From G020348385 sp964538085 (GTDB lineage: Bacteria; Acidobacteriota; Aminicenantia; Aminicenantales; Aminicenantaceae), in assembly GCA_964538085.1 (NCBI GenBank), contig CAZIDF010000005.1:1-64000 (forward strand): 64,000 bases of DNA. Direction: 5' to 3'. The translations under genes were made by a program, and so were the position numbers. Shown one piece after another: positions 26,571 through 35,732 of this stretch. Under the pieces are notes generated by a model, which searched no databases, was not told the origin of the DNA, and saw only the letters and a list, made by a program, of their open reading frames with translations. Within the stretch, counting starts at the first letter, position 1. Each line of letters begins with the position of its first letter.

Positions 26571-27801
26571 ACTTTTTAAAATTGCTGTGCGGAATCTATC
26601 GAGATACAAAAGAAGAACTTTCCTGACGTCATCGCTCATTGCGATCGGAGTAATGTTTGTGCTGGTGTTTATTGCTGCCTCCGGATCGTTTAAATATATT
26701 ATGATCGGCCAGATCACAGATTCTATGCTAGGCCATCTCCAAGTCCATAAAAGGGGATATGTGGCCTCCATTGACAGCCTACCTTTAACGTTAAATCTCA
26801 GCGCAAAAGCGGAGAAAACACTGGAAAAAACTATGGAAGATATTCCCGAGATCGAGGCTTTTTCGCCACGAATAAAATTCGGGGGAATGTTTAGCAATTT
26901 TATCGAGACGACCAACATCAGAGTCAACGGAGTTTATCCCGAAAAAGAGATTGCTACAGTCCCGCTTTTTCTATCGAGGATAAAACAGGGTGAGAAATCC
27001 ATAAAAGAAGGGGAAATCTTGATTCCCGAGTTGCTGGCAAACGGTATGAAGACGAAGGTAGGTGATACCGTTGTTGTGATAGCAACCAACCAGGATGGTT
27101 CCGTCAACGGCAAACAGTTTATTATCGGCGGCATAATCGAGAGTGTGACCGGTCCTGGAGGCCGAGACGGTTATATGCACATCAAAGATGCCATGGAAGT
27201 TTTGCGCATGGAAAAGATGGAGATAAGCGAGGTGGCTATTAGACTTAAAAATTTTGGTAAGCTGCATGCCGTCAACGACAGACTAGATGAGATGCTGTCA
27301 AAGGAACTCAAGGAGCAGGGGAAACCGATTTTTGATGTCCGTACATGGGAGAAACTTTCCCCTTTCTACAATGTTGCCCGGATGATTGATGTCATGACAT
27401 TCTTCATCAAACTCATGCTTATTGCTATAGTTCTAGTCAGCATCATGAATGTCATGATCATGGCCGTGTTTGAACGAATCAGAGAAATCGGCACTATTTC
27501 CGCCATCGGCACCCTGCCAAAGAAAATTCTATCCCTGTTTTTGATCGAGGGATTCTCTCTGGGTGTTTTTGGCGCTGTTGTAGGAAATATTCTGGCTCTG
27601 GGTGTGATATTCTTGATTAACCTTGTAAAAATCACATTCAATTTCGGAAGACAATCAGGCCTTGTGCTTTCGCCCAGTTTAAATTCTGGAGACATCCTCT
27701 GGATCTCAGCCATAGTAATCATAGTGTCGGTTGCTGCTGCACTTCAGCCGGCTTTTAAAGCTTCAAGAATGGAGCCGGTCGAGGCTCTCAGACATGTATA
27801 A
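26563..27801 (+). CDS. FtsX-family ABC permease (LolC/LolE-like)
   Basis: The 412-residue protein has one N-terminal helix (RRTFLTSSLIAIGVMFVLVF), a periplasmic domain of about 230 residues and three C-terminal helices containing the FtsX core (ERIREIGTISAIGTLPKKIL). It ends MEPVEALRHV. Four-helix topology is that of LolC/E and MacB and unlike the long eight-helix permeases elsewhere in this window. It pairs with the ATPase just upstream. Confidence 0.9.
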   Translation: MLRLFKIAVRNLSRYKRRTFLTSSLIAIGVMFVLVFIAASGSFKYIMIGQITDSMLGHLQVHKRGYVASIDSLPLTLNLSAKAEKTLEKTMEDIPEIEAFSPRIKFGGMFSNFIETTNIRVNGVYPEKEIATVPLFLSRIKQGEKSIKEGEILIPELLANGMKTKVGDTVVVIATNQDGSVNGKQFIIGGIIESVTGPGGRDGYMHIKDAMEVLRMEKMEISEVAIRLKNFGKLHAVNDRLDEMLSKELKEQGKPIFDVRTWEKLSPFYNVARMIDVMTFFIKLMLIAIVLVSIMNVMIMAVFERIREIGTISAIGTLPKKILSLFLIEGFSLGVFGAVVGNILALGVIFLINLVKITFNFGRQSGLVLSPSLNSGDILWISAIVIIVSVAAALQPAFKASRMEPVEALRHV

Positions 27802-27816
27802 AAAAGGAGAAAAACC

Positions 27817-28206
27817 ATGCTTAGAATATTGTGCGTTTTTATTACTTTCGTTCTATTGTTCCAGCCTCACGTTATGGGAGAGGAAAAGGTCATCATTGCC
27901 GTTGCATCTGATGGAGAAACTTTGGATGCCGCTGTGAGTCATCTCGCTGCCCGGAGCCCATACTTTCTTATTGTTGATAGCGAAGGGAAACTGTTGGAGG
28001 CTGTAGAAAATCCATACAAGGATACCAGAGGTGGTGCTGGAGTTTCAGCAGCAAATTTTCTTGCCAAAAAAAATGTCACCATAGTTATTGCCGGAAATTT
28101 CGGCAGCAAGATGAAAGATGCGCTGGAAGCACAAGAAATTGCTAGTTTTGAATTTGAAGGAATCGTAGAAGAAGCAATTAAGAAGATTCTTGAGAAAGAA
28201 GGGTAA
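27817..28206 (+). CDS. Exported NifX/NifB-type dinitrogenase-cofactor-domain protein
   Basis: The 129-residue protein starts with a clear signal peptide (LRILCVFITFVLLFQPHVMG). The rest is a single NifX-like domain: VIIAVASDGETLDAAVSHLA, PYFLIVDSEGKLLEAVENPY, and ISxxNF-like GVSAANFLAKKNVTIVIAGNFG. Domains of this family bind Fe-S or FeMo-cofactor-like clusters and are normally cytoplasmic. Export is odd. It sits between an FtsX permease and a LolA-like gene, which suggests it works in the periplasm with that system. Ribosome site AAAGGAG. Confidence 0.82.
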   Translation: MLRILCVFITFVLLFQPHVMGEEKVIIAVASDGETLDAAVSHLAARSPYFLIVDSEGKLLEAVENPYKDTRGGAGVSAANFLAKKNVTIVIAGNFGSKMKDALEAQEIASFEFEGIVEEAIKKILEKEG

Positions 28207-28208
28207 AC

Positions 28209-28937
28209 ATGAAAAAAATCGCAACTGTCCTTTTTATATTTTTAGTATCAGTGGCTTTATATGCATCCGACAACACTCAACTCCTCAAGCAAGTGGATAG
28301 GAATCTCAATCCGGAATCCTTCGAGTCTTACAGGAAGCTTATCAACATAGAGCCCAATGGGAGAGAAAAAGAGTTTGTGCTCTTCACAGTGAAAAAAGGG
28401 AAAGATAAAATCGCCGCACTTTTTATCTCGCCAGCAAGTGAGAAGGGCAGAAGCACTCTGCGGCTAGATGAGAATATGTGGTTGTACATCCCTAATGTTG
28501 GGAAGCCTGTTCGTATAACCAGCCTTCAATCCGTTGTCGGAGGAGTGTTCAATAATTCAGACATTCTAAGGCTGGATTATGCGGAGGAATACGATGTCGT
28601 GGAGGTAGAAGACCTGGGGGAGGAATATCTTTTGCACCTGAAGGCGAAAACGAATTCCGTTGCCTACGATAAATTGAGGATGTGGGCTGATAAAAAGAAA
28701 AGCTTACCGAATAAGATCGAATGTCTCACAGAGGCCTCCATGCTGATCAAAACCATTTATTTCAAACAGATAAAGGACTTCGGAGGAGGTATTATCAGGC
28801 CTTCTGTGATTGAAACCGACAGCCCTCTGCATCAAGGGTACAAATCAGTGATGATATTCGCCGGAATCAAGCAAAGAGAATTCAAGGATGAGGTTTTTAC
28901 ACTGCCTTTTTTACCCAACTTGGAGTCGTTAAGATAA
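28209..28937 (+). CDS. LolA-like outer-membrane lipoprotein-sorting protein
   Basis: The 242-residue protein has a signal peptide (KIATVLFIFLVSVALYA). Its beta-strand-rich fold has GRSTLRLDENMWLYIPNVGK, RITSLQSVVGGVFNNSDILR and YDVVEVEDLGEEYLLHLKAK. This matches the LolA-related family called outer membrane lipoprotein-sorting protein. It likely carries a lipid or lipoprotein across the periplasm from the ABC complex to the barrel next door. It starts two bases after the NifX-like gene. Confidence 0.83.
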   Translation: MKKIATVLFIFLVSVALYASDNTQLLKQVDRNLNPESFESYRKLINIEPNGREKEFVLFTVKKGKDKIAALFISPASEKGRSTLRLDENMWLYIPNVGKPVRITSLQSVVGGVFNNSDILRLDYAEEYDVVEVEDLGEEYLLHLKAKTNSVAYDKLRMWADKKKSLPNKIECLTEASMLIKTIYFKQIKDFGGGIIRPSVIETDSPLHQGYKSVMIFAGIKQREFKDEVFTLPFLPNLESLR

Positions 28938-30233
28938 TTGCGATCAATCACACTGTATTTTATTCTTGTAAATCTTTTGGTCTCTGGCTTATTAGCCCAG
29001 GAAGAGCACACCTTTGATCTTTCGGAAATAGAAAAAAAACCGTTTCAGTTCGGTGGATATCTTGAATTTCGCCCTGTTCTATTTGGCCTGAATAGAGACT
29101 CTAGGCTTTATGAGCTCAAGTTTTATGACCTTGAAGAAGGGAAAACAATCGCAGAGTACAATTTCAACGCCCTTTTGGATGCAAGCTATGAAAAAGGGAT
29201 TTTCAGAGCAAAAATACGCACGAATACGGATATAACCAAGTCGTTTTCAGGCTGGACCCATAACACGACCCTGTATGAAGCACTCCTCTCGGTGAATCCG
29301 TCTCTCTCTTTCCATCTTGATATTGGTAAAAAGCGCATGAAATGGGGCAAGGGCTATGCCTGGAATCCTGTTGCATTCATCGATCGGCCCAAGAATCCCA
29401 ATGATCCAGAGCTCGCCCTGGAAGGTTATGTGGTTTTATCCATGGATTATATCAAGAGCTTCCAAGGGAAATTGAAGACTATCTCTTTCACACCTTTTTT
29501 GCTCCCCGTTAATGAACATATCAACAGCACCTTTGGAAAACCGAATCAGTTGAATTTCGGCGGAAAGCTCTATTTTTTGTTTTATGATACCGATATAGAT
29601 CTTTTGTTTTTGTCAGGCGGGAGCATGCCGGCGCGCTATGGAATAGATTTTGCGCGCAATATAACCTCCAATTTTGAAATTCACGGGGAATTTGCCTATA
29701 TTCCTGATTACAACAAAAAAATCATCCAAGCAGATGACACTGTTGGCGAAGAAAAATACTCGAGTGTTAACTATCTCTTGGGCATCCGATTTCTAACCAA
29801 GACAAACACGACTTTTTTCTTTGAGTATTTAAAAAATGGAAATGGATATACATCCTACGAGCTGGAAAATTTCTATTCTCTGATTGATCAGGCGTACCAG
29901 TCATATTTGTTGTCCGGGGATGACAGCCAGCTCGAGTTTTTATCCGGTGCGGCAAGCCAGACATACAGAACATTCGCTCCCGTGCAGGATTATCTTTATA
30001 TCCGGATAAGCCAAAAAGAGCCATGGAACATTCTATATTTTATTCCTTCTTTCACCAGCATTATTAACCTGACTGATAATAGCTTTTCTCTTACTCCGGA
30101 ATTACTCTATAATCCCTTCACTAATCTTGAGCTCCGGGCAAAAATGACTATCCTGTTTGGAAAAGACGGCAGTGAATTCGGGGAAAAGCAGAACGACCTT
30201 CGGTTGGAATTCCGAGGCCGCTATTACTTTTAG
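28938..30233 (+). CDS. Outer-membrane beta-barrel protein of the Lol-like operon
   Basis: The 431-residue protein has a signal peptide (RSITLYFILVNLLVSGLLAQ). Alternating aromatic beta strands follow all along the chain, and the C-terminus is LEFRGRYYF, whose final Phe is the classic barrel-assembly signal. GKKRMKWGKGYAWNPVAFID is a conserved-looking loop. The start is TTG directly after the stop of the LolA-like gene, so translation is probably coupled. It is the likely outer-membrane receiver of the system. Confidence 0.82.
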   Translation: MRSITLYFILVNLLVSGLLAQEEHTFDLSEIEKKPFQFGGYLEFRPVLFGLNRDSRLYELKFYDLEEGKTIAEYNFNALLDASYEKGIFRAKIRTNTDITKSFSGWTHNTTLYEALLSVNPSLSFHLDIGKKRMKWGKGYAWNPVAFIDRPKNPNDPELALEGYVVLSMDYIKSFQGKLKTISFTPFLLPVNEHINSTFGKPNQLNFGGKLYFLFYDTDIDLLFLSGGSMPARYGIDFARNITSNFEIHGEFAYIPDYNKKIIQADDTVGEEKYSSVNYLLGIRFLTKTNTTFFFEYLKNGNGYTSYELENFYSLIDQAYQSYLLSGDDSQLEFLSGAASQTYRTFAPVQDYLYIRISQKEPWNILYFIPSFTSIINLTDNSFSLTPELLYNPFTNLELRAKMTILFGKDGSEFGEKQNDLRLEFRGRYYF

Positions 30234-30258
30234 GACGGGGATGGAGGCTTGCAGGTTT

Positions 30259-31017
30259 TTATTTTTTCCAGTTCCAACCAACTCTGTTGTAATTCCAGCG
30301 GTACCATCTGCCGAGTCCAGCACCGCAGGGTCCTCTGCCGTATCTGGATCGAGGATAATAGCGGTTATTGTTAGGGCCATATAAGAGGCCGGCACCAAGT
30401 CCGAAATTCCCACGATTCATGCCGTAACCTTTAGCAATACCTCTTCCGTAACCATAATAACCGCGACCCAGCCTACCAGCACCTCTACCAAAGTAGTTAC
30501 TTCCCATTCTGGCGCCGTAGTCATAGCCTCCGTACCCGTAATTGCCTCCTCGAAATCCTCTGAACCCGCGTCCAAAATATCCTCTGCCGAAACCACCCCT
30601 TCCATACGGATCGGGGCCATAACTGTAGTAAGCGTCAAAGATGGCTTTTTGATCTTCGGTCAATAAATCCCTAATCTTTTTTTCGTGCAAAATCTCTTTA
30701 TTTTGGATGTCATCTTCGAGAGCATAAATCACATCCCACATCTTTTCGATCTTTGTTGGATCAGGACTTCTCTGCGCCTCCAGTTCGTCTAGCACTATAT
30801 AATTGGATCGGAGCTTGGAAATTAGGGGTAAAATTTCTTTTTCCAGTTCAATCTCGAGTGTATCGATCTTCTCCATCTGTTCCTGTGTTAGATTCAGGTC
30901 ATAATAGTCATCTTCAATTGGTGGACTATCTCTGTAAAATCTTTGCGCATGAAGACCATGAGAAATAAAAAGACACGAAACAATAACCATTCCGGATATG
31001 AGGGCCATTTTTTTCAT
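30259..31017 (-). CDS. CpxP/ZraP-like periplasmic protein with Gly-Arg-Tyr-rich tail
   Basis: The 252-residue protein has a signal peptide (MALISGMVIVSCLFISHG). A helical hairpin follows with LTQEQMEKID and LTEDQKAIFD, the two LTxxQ motifs of the CpxP/Spy/ZraP family, periplasmic chaperones and metal sensors. From about residue 140 comes a low-complexity tail of GRG, FRG and YGY units ending GPCGAGLGRWYRWNYN. The tail is repeated in a pseudogene at 21118. It is the last gene of the Fur-headed minus-strand series, convergent with the barrel gene. Confidence 0.8.
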   Translation of the reverse strand: MKKMALISGMVIVSCLFISHGLHAQRFYRDSPPIEDDYYDLNLTQEQMEKIDTLEIELEKEILPLISKLRSNYIVLDELEAQRSPDPTKIEKMWDVIYALEDDIQNKEILHEKKIRDLLTEDQKAIFDAYYSYGPDPYGRGGFGRGYFGRGFRGFRGGNYGYGGYDYGARMGSNYFGRGAGRLGRGYYGYGRGIAKGYGMNRGNFGLGAGLLYGPNNNRYYPRSRYGRGPCGAGLGRWYRWNYNRVGWNWKK

Positions 31018-31065
31018 GATTTTTCTCCTTTTTAAGTCCTTATGGATCTAGCGATTTATCAAAAT

Positions 31066-32316
31066 CTAGCTCCGGAAAAATTCCAGAACATCTTGAAGAT
31101 TCTGAGATAGTTTTATGATGGCTTCTTTTGTCATCCCTGCATAGCCGAATCGAATGCAATTGGGTGCTCCAAACACCGAAGCGGGGACTGCGCTGAACTT
31201 TCCCAGCTCTAGGGCTTTTTCGACAAAAGCTTTATCGTCACATTCTAAATCTTTGGGCAGCCTAGCCAACACACTTATGGCTCCGGAAGGAAAATCCGTG
31301 TCTCTTCCCGCAAGGGAGAATCCCTTTTCTCTCAGAATCGAAATGATAAGATCGCATCGGCTCTTGAGCTCTTTTTTTATCTCTGTGATGATTCGGGGCG
31401 CGTGGCCGTTTTTAAAATCCTTTACCTCTTCTTTCAAAAGATCGATCAAGATGTTTTGGCCGAGTGTGTTCGGTGAGGAGGAGAAGGACCGTACCATGTT
31501 CGGCATCCAGGAATTTGTGAACATTTCATCTGCAGCTATTACGTAGCCGACCCTTGCTCCTGGAATGAGGTATTCTTTCGAGGCAGAGCTGACGACGACG
31601 GTTCTCTCTGGCGCAAAGGACAGCATGGATTGGGGCTCACCCTTGTAACGGATGAAGTTATATACTTCATCTGAAATAATGGTGAGGTTCATTTTCCTGG
31701 CAAGTTCAGCGAGGCGCGTCAATTCTTCCACTGACAGCACATCGCCGGAGGGATTGTTGGGGAAGTTTATAAGAAGGGAAGTGATTTTGTTCTCTTCTAT
31801 AAATTTCTCGGCGCTTTCAAAATCTGGATGATAGTTTTTGTCGAATAGATTTACGACGATGGGATTTCCACCGGCATTCTGGATGATTCCCTTATAATTG
31901 CTCCAGTGAAGAGACATGAGGCCGACATTTTGATTGTAGGCAAACAGATGCATCAAAATTGCGAGCCCTTCTGTGGCTCCTGAGACGATGGCCACATTTT
32001 TCTTATCCAATCCTCCAGGCGGTATTCCCGGCTTATTTTTAAGTTTGTAAGCATATGTCCAAAATTGTCCTACTAGCTCACGAAGTTCTTCCAGACCAGC
32101 AGAGGGTCCATAATAAATTTCTTTCTCCGGGAAGATTCCTACGATTTGACCCTGGTCGCTTCGAATAAAGTCCGGTTTTTCAGCAGCGATTCTTTTTGCC
32201 TTTGCTGCGATGGCAGGAATAATGGGTTCAGAGGACAGGGTTTTCCGGATCCCCGCGGGCATGGTAGCCCATGCCCGCTCTAGGAGGGGAGATTTAAAAG
32301 ATTTTGTATCTAGCAT
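31066..32316 (-). CDS. PLP-dependent aminotransferase, class I/II
   Basis: The 416-residue fold-type I enzyme has INFPNNPSGDVLS (Asn for the PLP ring area), LTIISDEVYNFIRY (the Asp for PLP N1) and SSASKEYLIPGARVGY, whose Lys forms the Schiff base. A C-terminal NCIRFGYAG supplies the substrate-carboxylate Arg. The amino acid used is not clear. It lies 15 bp after the DUF4405 gene on the same strand, an odd partner for Fe-S genes; it could supply an amino acid for cluster or cofactor work. Confidence 0.88.
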   Translation of the reverse strand: MLDTKSFKSPLLERAWATMPAGIRKTLSSEPIIPAIAAKAKRIAAEKPDFIRSDQGQIVGIFPEKEIYYGPSAGLEELRELVGQFWTYAYKLKNKPGIPPGGLDKKNVAIVSGATEGLAILMHLFAYNQNVGLMSLHWSNYKGIIQNAGGNPIVVNLFDKNYHPDFESAEKFIEENKITSLLINFPNNPSGDVLSVEELTRLAELARKMNLTIISDEVYNFIRYKGEPQSMLSFAPERTVVVSSASKEYLIPGARVGYVIAADEMFTNSWMPNMVRSFSSSPNTLGQNILIDLLKEEVKDFKNGHAPRIITEIKKELKSRCDLIISILREKGFSLAGRDTDFPSGAISVLARLPKDLECDDKAFVEKALELGKFSAVPASVFGAPNCIRFGYAGMTKEAIIKLSQNLQDVLEFFRS

Positions 32317-32330
32317 TTTCGATTCTTCCT

Positions 32331-33281
32331 TTACTTTTTTTCCATCAGAGAGGCGATGGCATCTCTCACATCTTGAACGGTAAAACCGTATCTTCTTCGC
32401 AGTCTTCCTAAGGTTTCATCGAGAGAGACATTCGGGGGGAGGTTCAATTTGTCGGCAATTCTCCTGGCCGGAATGCGCGCTTCTTTCCCGACATCGTTTA
32501 GGGTCATTCTTCCTGTGATCAAAATCCCCGATTGATCTTCAGCGCTTATCCCTCTCGTCAGCTTTTCCTCGTGTTCGGCCTCTTCTGTTTCTCCCTTGCT
32601 CTGGACTCCTGTTATTTCTTCTTGATAAGCTGGTTTTCTGCTCAAAAGGTCGGATATAACATCTCTAACATCCAGTAGATCAAAAGCGTACTTTTTCTTC
32701 AGCCTGCCAAAGGTATCATCTATGGAGACATTTGAAGGAAGCCCTAATTCAGCGGCGATGGTCTTTGCAGCAATTCCCGTGGCTTTTTCAGCTTGTTTAA
32801 GGGTGGTTTGACCGCTGATTACGACATAGACCGATCCGTCTTCGTACAGGATCTTTTCATCAGAGGCTGGAGATCTTTCATCCGATAATCGTTGCTGCCC
32901 CGCTCTTTCTCCAAAATCTTCATAAGCGCCGGGAACTCTCGGATAGAGAGCCCAAAAGAATAAGATTAAAAAAATCGAACCAATGGCCGTGAAAATCAGC
33001 ACCGTATTCCATTTCTTCTTGAATATCTGTTGGGATTTGCTTTTTATCCATTTCCAGCTAAGAAAGATATGAATTGTCACGAGGATAACAAAAGCGACAG
33101 AAAGGTAAAAATGGATATTTCCCCATTGATGCCGGTGCAGCCCGAAGAAATACTTTGTGCTTTCCGGAGCTGTAGGCCCTTTGGGAATGACGAGGCCCAT
33201 CAGAAATCCGATTAAAGCGATGCCGGCTACAGAGAGAAAAAGAAGGGTGTCCACCAGATACTGCCAATCGGATTTTTTCAT
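32331..33281 (-). CDS. DUF4405 membrane protein with two C-terminal helical repeats
   Basis: The 316-residue protein has three membrane helices and the His-rich DUF4405 motif GLHRHQWGNIHFYLSVAF, with a further His in VTIHIFLSWKW. This suggests haem binding and electron transfer in the membrane. After residue 150 a domain is present twice: GQTTLKQAEKATGI to KYAFDLLDVRDVI and GRMTLNDVGKEARI to RYGFTVQDVRDAI. ATG 33281 follows GGAGAGGAG and overlaps the upstream stop as TAATG. It may link the cytoplasmic Fe-S ATPases to membrane redox chemistry (inference). Confidence 0.8.
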   Translation of the reverse strand: MKKSDWQYLVDTLLFLSVAGIALIGFLMGLVIPKGPTAPESTKYFFGLHRHQWGNIHFYLSVAFVILVTIHIFLSWKWIKSKSQQIFKKKWNTVLIFTAIGSIFLILFFWALYPRVPGAYEDFGERAGQQRLSDERSPASDEKILYEDGSVYVVISGQTTLKQAEKATGIAAKTIAAELGLPSNVSIDDTFGRLKKKYAFDLLDVRDVISDLLSRKPAYQEEITGVQSKGETEEAEHEEKLTRGISAEDQSGILITGRMTLNDVGKEARIPARRIADKLNLPPNVSLDETLGRLRRRYGFTVQDVRDAIASLMEKK

Positions 33282-34168
33282 TATGTTTTCTCCTCTCCAA
33301 TTAATAATAGATGGAGTTTCTCCCATATGTTTTTCATTTCTTTTGATGCGGAATTATTCGAATATTCTGTTAATGGAATTCCCTGAACCATGGATTCTGT
33401 AACCTCATTATCGAAAGGTATTTTTCCTAAAAGAGGGATAGAATTTTTTTGGCACCAGCTTTCGATCTGAGCAGAGTTTTCAAGATTGATATCGAACTTG
33501 TTGATACAACAAGCCGTTCGGGTCTTAAAATGAGATGCCATTTGAACCACGCGTTCCATATCATGCATGCCTGCAAGCGTGGGCTCGGTTACCACGAGCG
33601 CTAAATCTGTCCCTGAAAGGGAGGAAATAACCGGACAGCCTATTCCCGGGGGGCCGTCGATGATGACAAAATCCAAGCTGTTCTTTTTTGCGATTTCTTT
33701 TGCTTTTTTCCTGACTTCTGAAACCAGCTTCCCTGAATTTTCTTCCCCGATTCCAAGTTTTGCGTGAACGAAAGGCCCGTATTTTGTCTTAGAAACATAC
33801 CATTCCCCTGAAAGGGCCTTTTCCATTTTAATGGCATCAGCAGGGCAGATGTGAGAACAGACTCCACATCCTTCACAGGCGATGGGATCGATGAATATTT
33901 CTTCATCTTCTTCTTCTGCGATCGCATCGAAACGGCAAACTTCGATACACTCTCTGCACTGCGTGCATTTTTCGGGATCGATCAGAGCTTTTTCTCCCCC
34001 TGTGAAAGAGTGAGTTTCTTGAATTTCAGGTTGGAGGAGGAGATAGAGATTCGCCGCATCGACATCGCAGTCTGCCATGACCTTGTTTCGAGCAAGCGTG
34101 GCGATGGCAGCGCTAATGATCGTTTTTCCTGTCCCGCCCTTGCCGCTTATGATGACCAGTTGTTTCAT
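33281..34168 (-). CDS. P-loop (MinD/Mrp-type) ATPase with ferredoxin insert, copy A
   Basis: The 295-residue protein has a deviant Walker A, SGKGGTGKTIISA, at the N-terminus. Two 4Fe-4S motifs lie in a loop at about 68-115 (CTQCRECIEVC and CEGCGVCSHICP). The switch region is FVIIDGPPGIGCPV, and VTEPTLAGMHD is also typical. This CobQ/CobB/MinD/ParA class with ferredoxin insert is common in anaerobes beside Mrp and NifX genes and is thought to handle Fe-S clusters. It overlaps the neighbouring copy by 4 bp. Confidence 0.9.
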   Translation of the reverse strand: MKQLVIISGKGGTGKTIISAAIATLARNKVMADCDVDAANLYLLLQPEIQETHSFTGGEKALIDPEKCTQCRECIEVCRFDAIAEEEDEEIFIDPIACEGCGVCSHICPADAIKMEKALSGEWYVSKTKYGPFVHAKLGIGEENSGKLVSEVRKKAKEIAKKNSLDFVIIDGPPGIGCPVISSLSGTDLALVVTEPTLAGMHDMERVVQMASHFKTRTACCINKFDINLENSAQIESWCQKNSIPLLGKIPFDNEVTESMVQGIPLTEYSNNSASKEMKNIWEKLHLLLIGEEKT

Positions 34169-35007
34169 TTTGTTAAATTCTCTACCTCTCTGAATAATTC
34201 AAGGAATTTTTTTTTGTAAGCGGGTTGGGTTTCGACGATGGTATGACCCATTGAATAAGCCACAGCGATATTTCTATCCATAGGTATGGTCATCATGACA
34301 GGGATGTTTTCTTTCGTGCAATAATCCTGGACTTTTTGATCCCCTATATCGGAACGATTGATAACAACCCCGAACGGGATCTTTAGCTCTCTCAAAGTTT
34401 CAACAGCTAAGCGAAGATCATTGAGCCCGAAGGGAGTCGGTTCGGTCACAAGTAAAGAGGCATCGCTTCCCTTGACAGCCTCTATCACCGGGCACGATGT
34501 TCCTGGAGGGGCATCGATGATGACCACTTGCGCTGAATTCATGTGATTTTTTACAGCCCTTATGATGGGAGGGGACATGGCCTGGCCTATATCGAGTTTT
34601 CCGTGAATGAATTGGATGTTACCGGTTTCACCAAATTCGACAATCCCTATCCTCTTGCCTTTTTCTTTGATAGCTTGTTCAGGGCAGAGGAGGGTGCAGC
34701 CTCCGCATCCGTGACAGAGTTCCGGGAACACAAGCACCGTATCTTTTAGGACAGCGATGGCATTGTAGGCACATACATCAGCGCATTTGCCGCAATAGTT
34801 GCATTTTTCCTCCACTATCTCTGGGATAGGGAGAAAAACAGTTTTGCTTATGAGAATGCGAGGCTTCAGGAAAAAATGAGCGTTGGGTTCTTCAACATCG
34901 CAGTCCAAAAATTGAACCGGTGTGTGGCCATCTAAGGATTGCGCCAAGTTCACGGCGATCGTTGTCTTTCCCGTTCCTCCTTTGCCGCTGGCAATCGATA
35001 GAATCAT
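34165..35007 (-). CDS. P-loop (MinD/Mrp-type) ATPase with ferredoxin insert, copy B
   Basis: The 280-residue paralogue of the next gene has Walker A SGKGGTGKTTIAVNLA. Its insert carries CNYCGKCADVCAYNA and CHGCGGCTLLCPEQA, two 4Fe-4S sites. VVIIDAPPGTSCPV and VTEPTPFGLNDLRL complete the nucleotide site. The pair probably forms a heterodimer, since MinD-type ATPases act as dimers and the genes overlap by 4 bp. Fe-S cluster transfer is the likely role. Confidence 0.9.
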   Translation of the reverse strand: MILSIASGKGGTGKTTIAVNLAQSLDGHTPVQFLDCDVEEPNAHFFLKPRILISKTVFLPIPEIVEEKCNYCGKCADVCAYNAIAVLKDTVLVFPELCHGCGGCTLLCPEQAIKEKGKRIGIVEFGETGNIQFIHGKLDIGQAMSPPIIRAVKNHMNSAQVVIIDAPPGTSCPVIEAVKGSDASLLVTEPTPFGLNDLRLAVETLRELKIPFGVVINRSDIGDQKVQDYCTKENIPVMMTIPMDRNIAVAYSMGHTIVETQPAYKKKFLELFREVENLTK

Positions 35008-35732
35008 TGCACAATAATCTCTTTACCTGCTCCAGTTTTTATAAAATCATCTCGATATTCTTTGGCCATGATCATGCGGCATGTGTCACCGGAACAGTGG
35101 CATGGTCCCACTTTTTCCACGCCTAATGCCCGGAACCTGGCCGTAATTTCTTCGATTTCATCCTCTATAAAACCAGCTAAATGGAAACCGCCAAAAACCA
35201 GGTGAATATTTTTTTCTAAAAGTTCTTTGGCTTTGAAGATAATATTGATGATCCTAGGATGTGCACAGCCTGTCACTACGATGAGACCTTTATCCGCATC
35301 GAGAATGAGAGATTGCTCCTTGATCCAGCCTGGAATCACTCCTGTGGTGTAAGCCCCTTCACATATTTTTTGAAAGTTTTCGACCTCTACTACCGTAGCT
35401 CCTTTGGCTTTAATAGTCTTCTTGAAGCTTGAAGAAAAAAAATCGGGAAGCCAGGCTTCCAATTTGGAATTTTTGTTCAGAAGGATGTCTAGACCTCCTG
35501 TATGATCTTTATGGGCGTGGGAGAGAAAAACCAGATCGATCTCTTTAGGACGGATACCGAGTTTTCCCATGTTTGAAAGCAAAATGTCCCCGTTTTTTCC
35601 CGTATCGAAGAGTATGGATTTTTCCAATCCTTCAATAAAGCAGGAAAATCCCCAATCTTTTTCTATGTCTTCTTTAAAAGAATGATTATCATAGACAATT
35701 GTCATCCGGATTTGTCGATTGGTGACCATCAT
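35004..35732 (-). CDS. MBL-fold metallohydrolase
   Basis: The 242-residue protein begins TIVYDNHSF and has the metal motif LSHAHKDHTGGLD (HxHxDH), with further ligands in VTGCAHPRII and VFGGFHLAGF. It belongs to the metallo-beta-lactamase subgroup annotated as DHPPP-synthase-like proteins in anaerobes; a catalytic role is not known. The start ATG follows the FmdB-like stop without a gap and the 3' end overlaps the ATPase gene by 4 bp. Confidence 0.88.
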   Translation of the reverse strand: MMVTNRQIRMTIVYDNHSFKEDIEKDWGFSCFIEGLEKSILFDTGKNGDILLSNMGKLGIRPKEIDLVFLSHAHKDHTGGLDILLNKNSKLEAWLPDFFSSSFKKTIKAKGATVVEVENFQKICEGAYTTGVIPGWIKEQSLILDADKGLIVVTGCAHPRIINIIFKAKELLEKNIHLVFGGFHLAGFIEDEIEEITARFRALGVEKVGPCHCSGDTCRMIMAKEYRDDFIKTGAGKEIIVQ

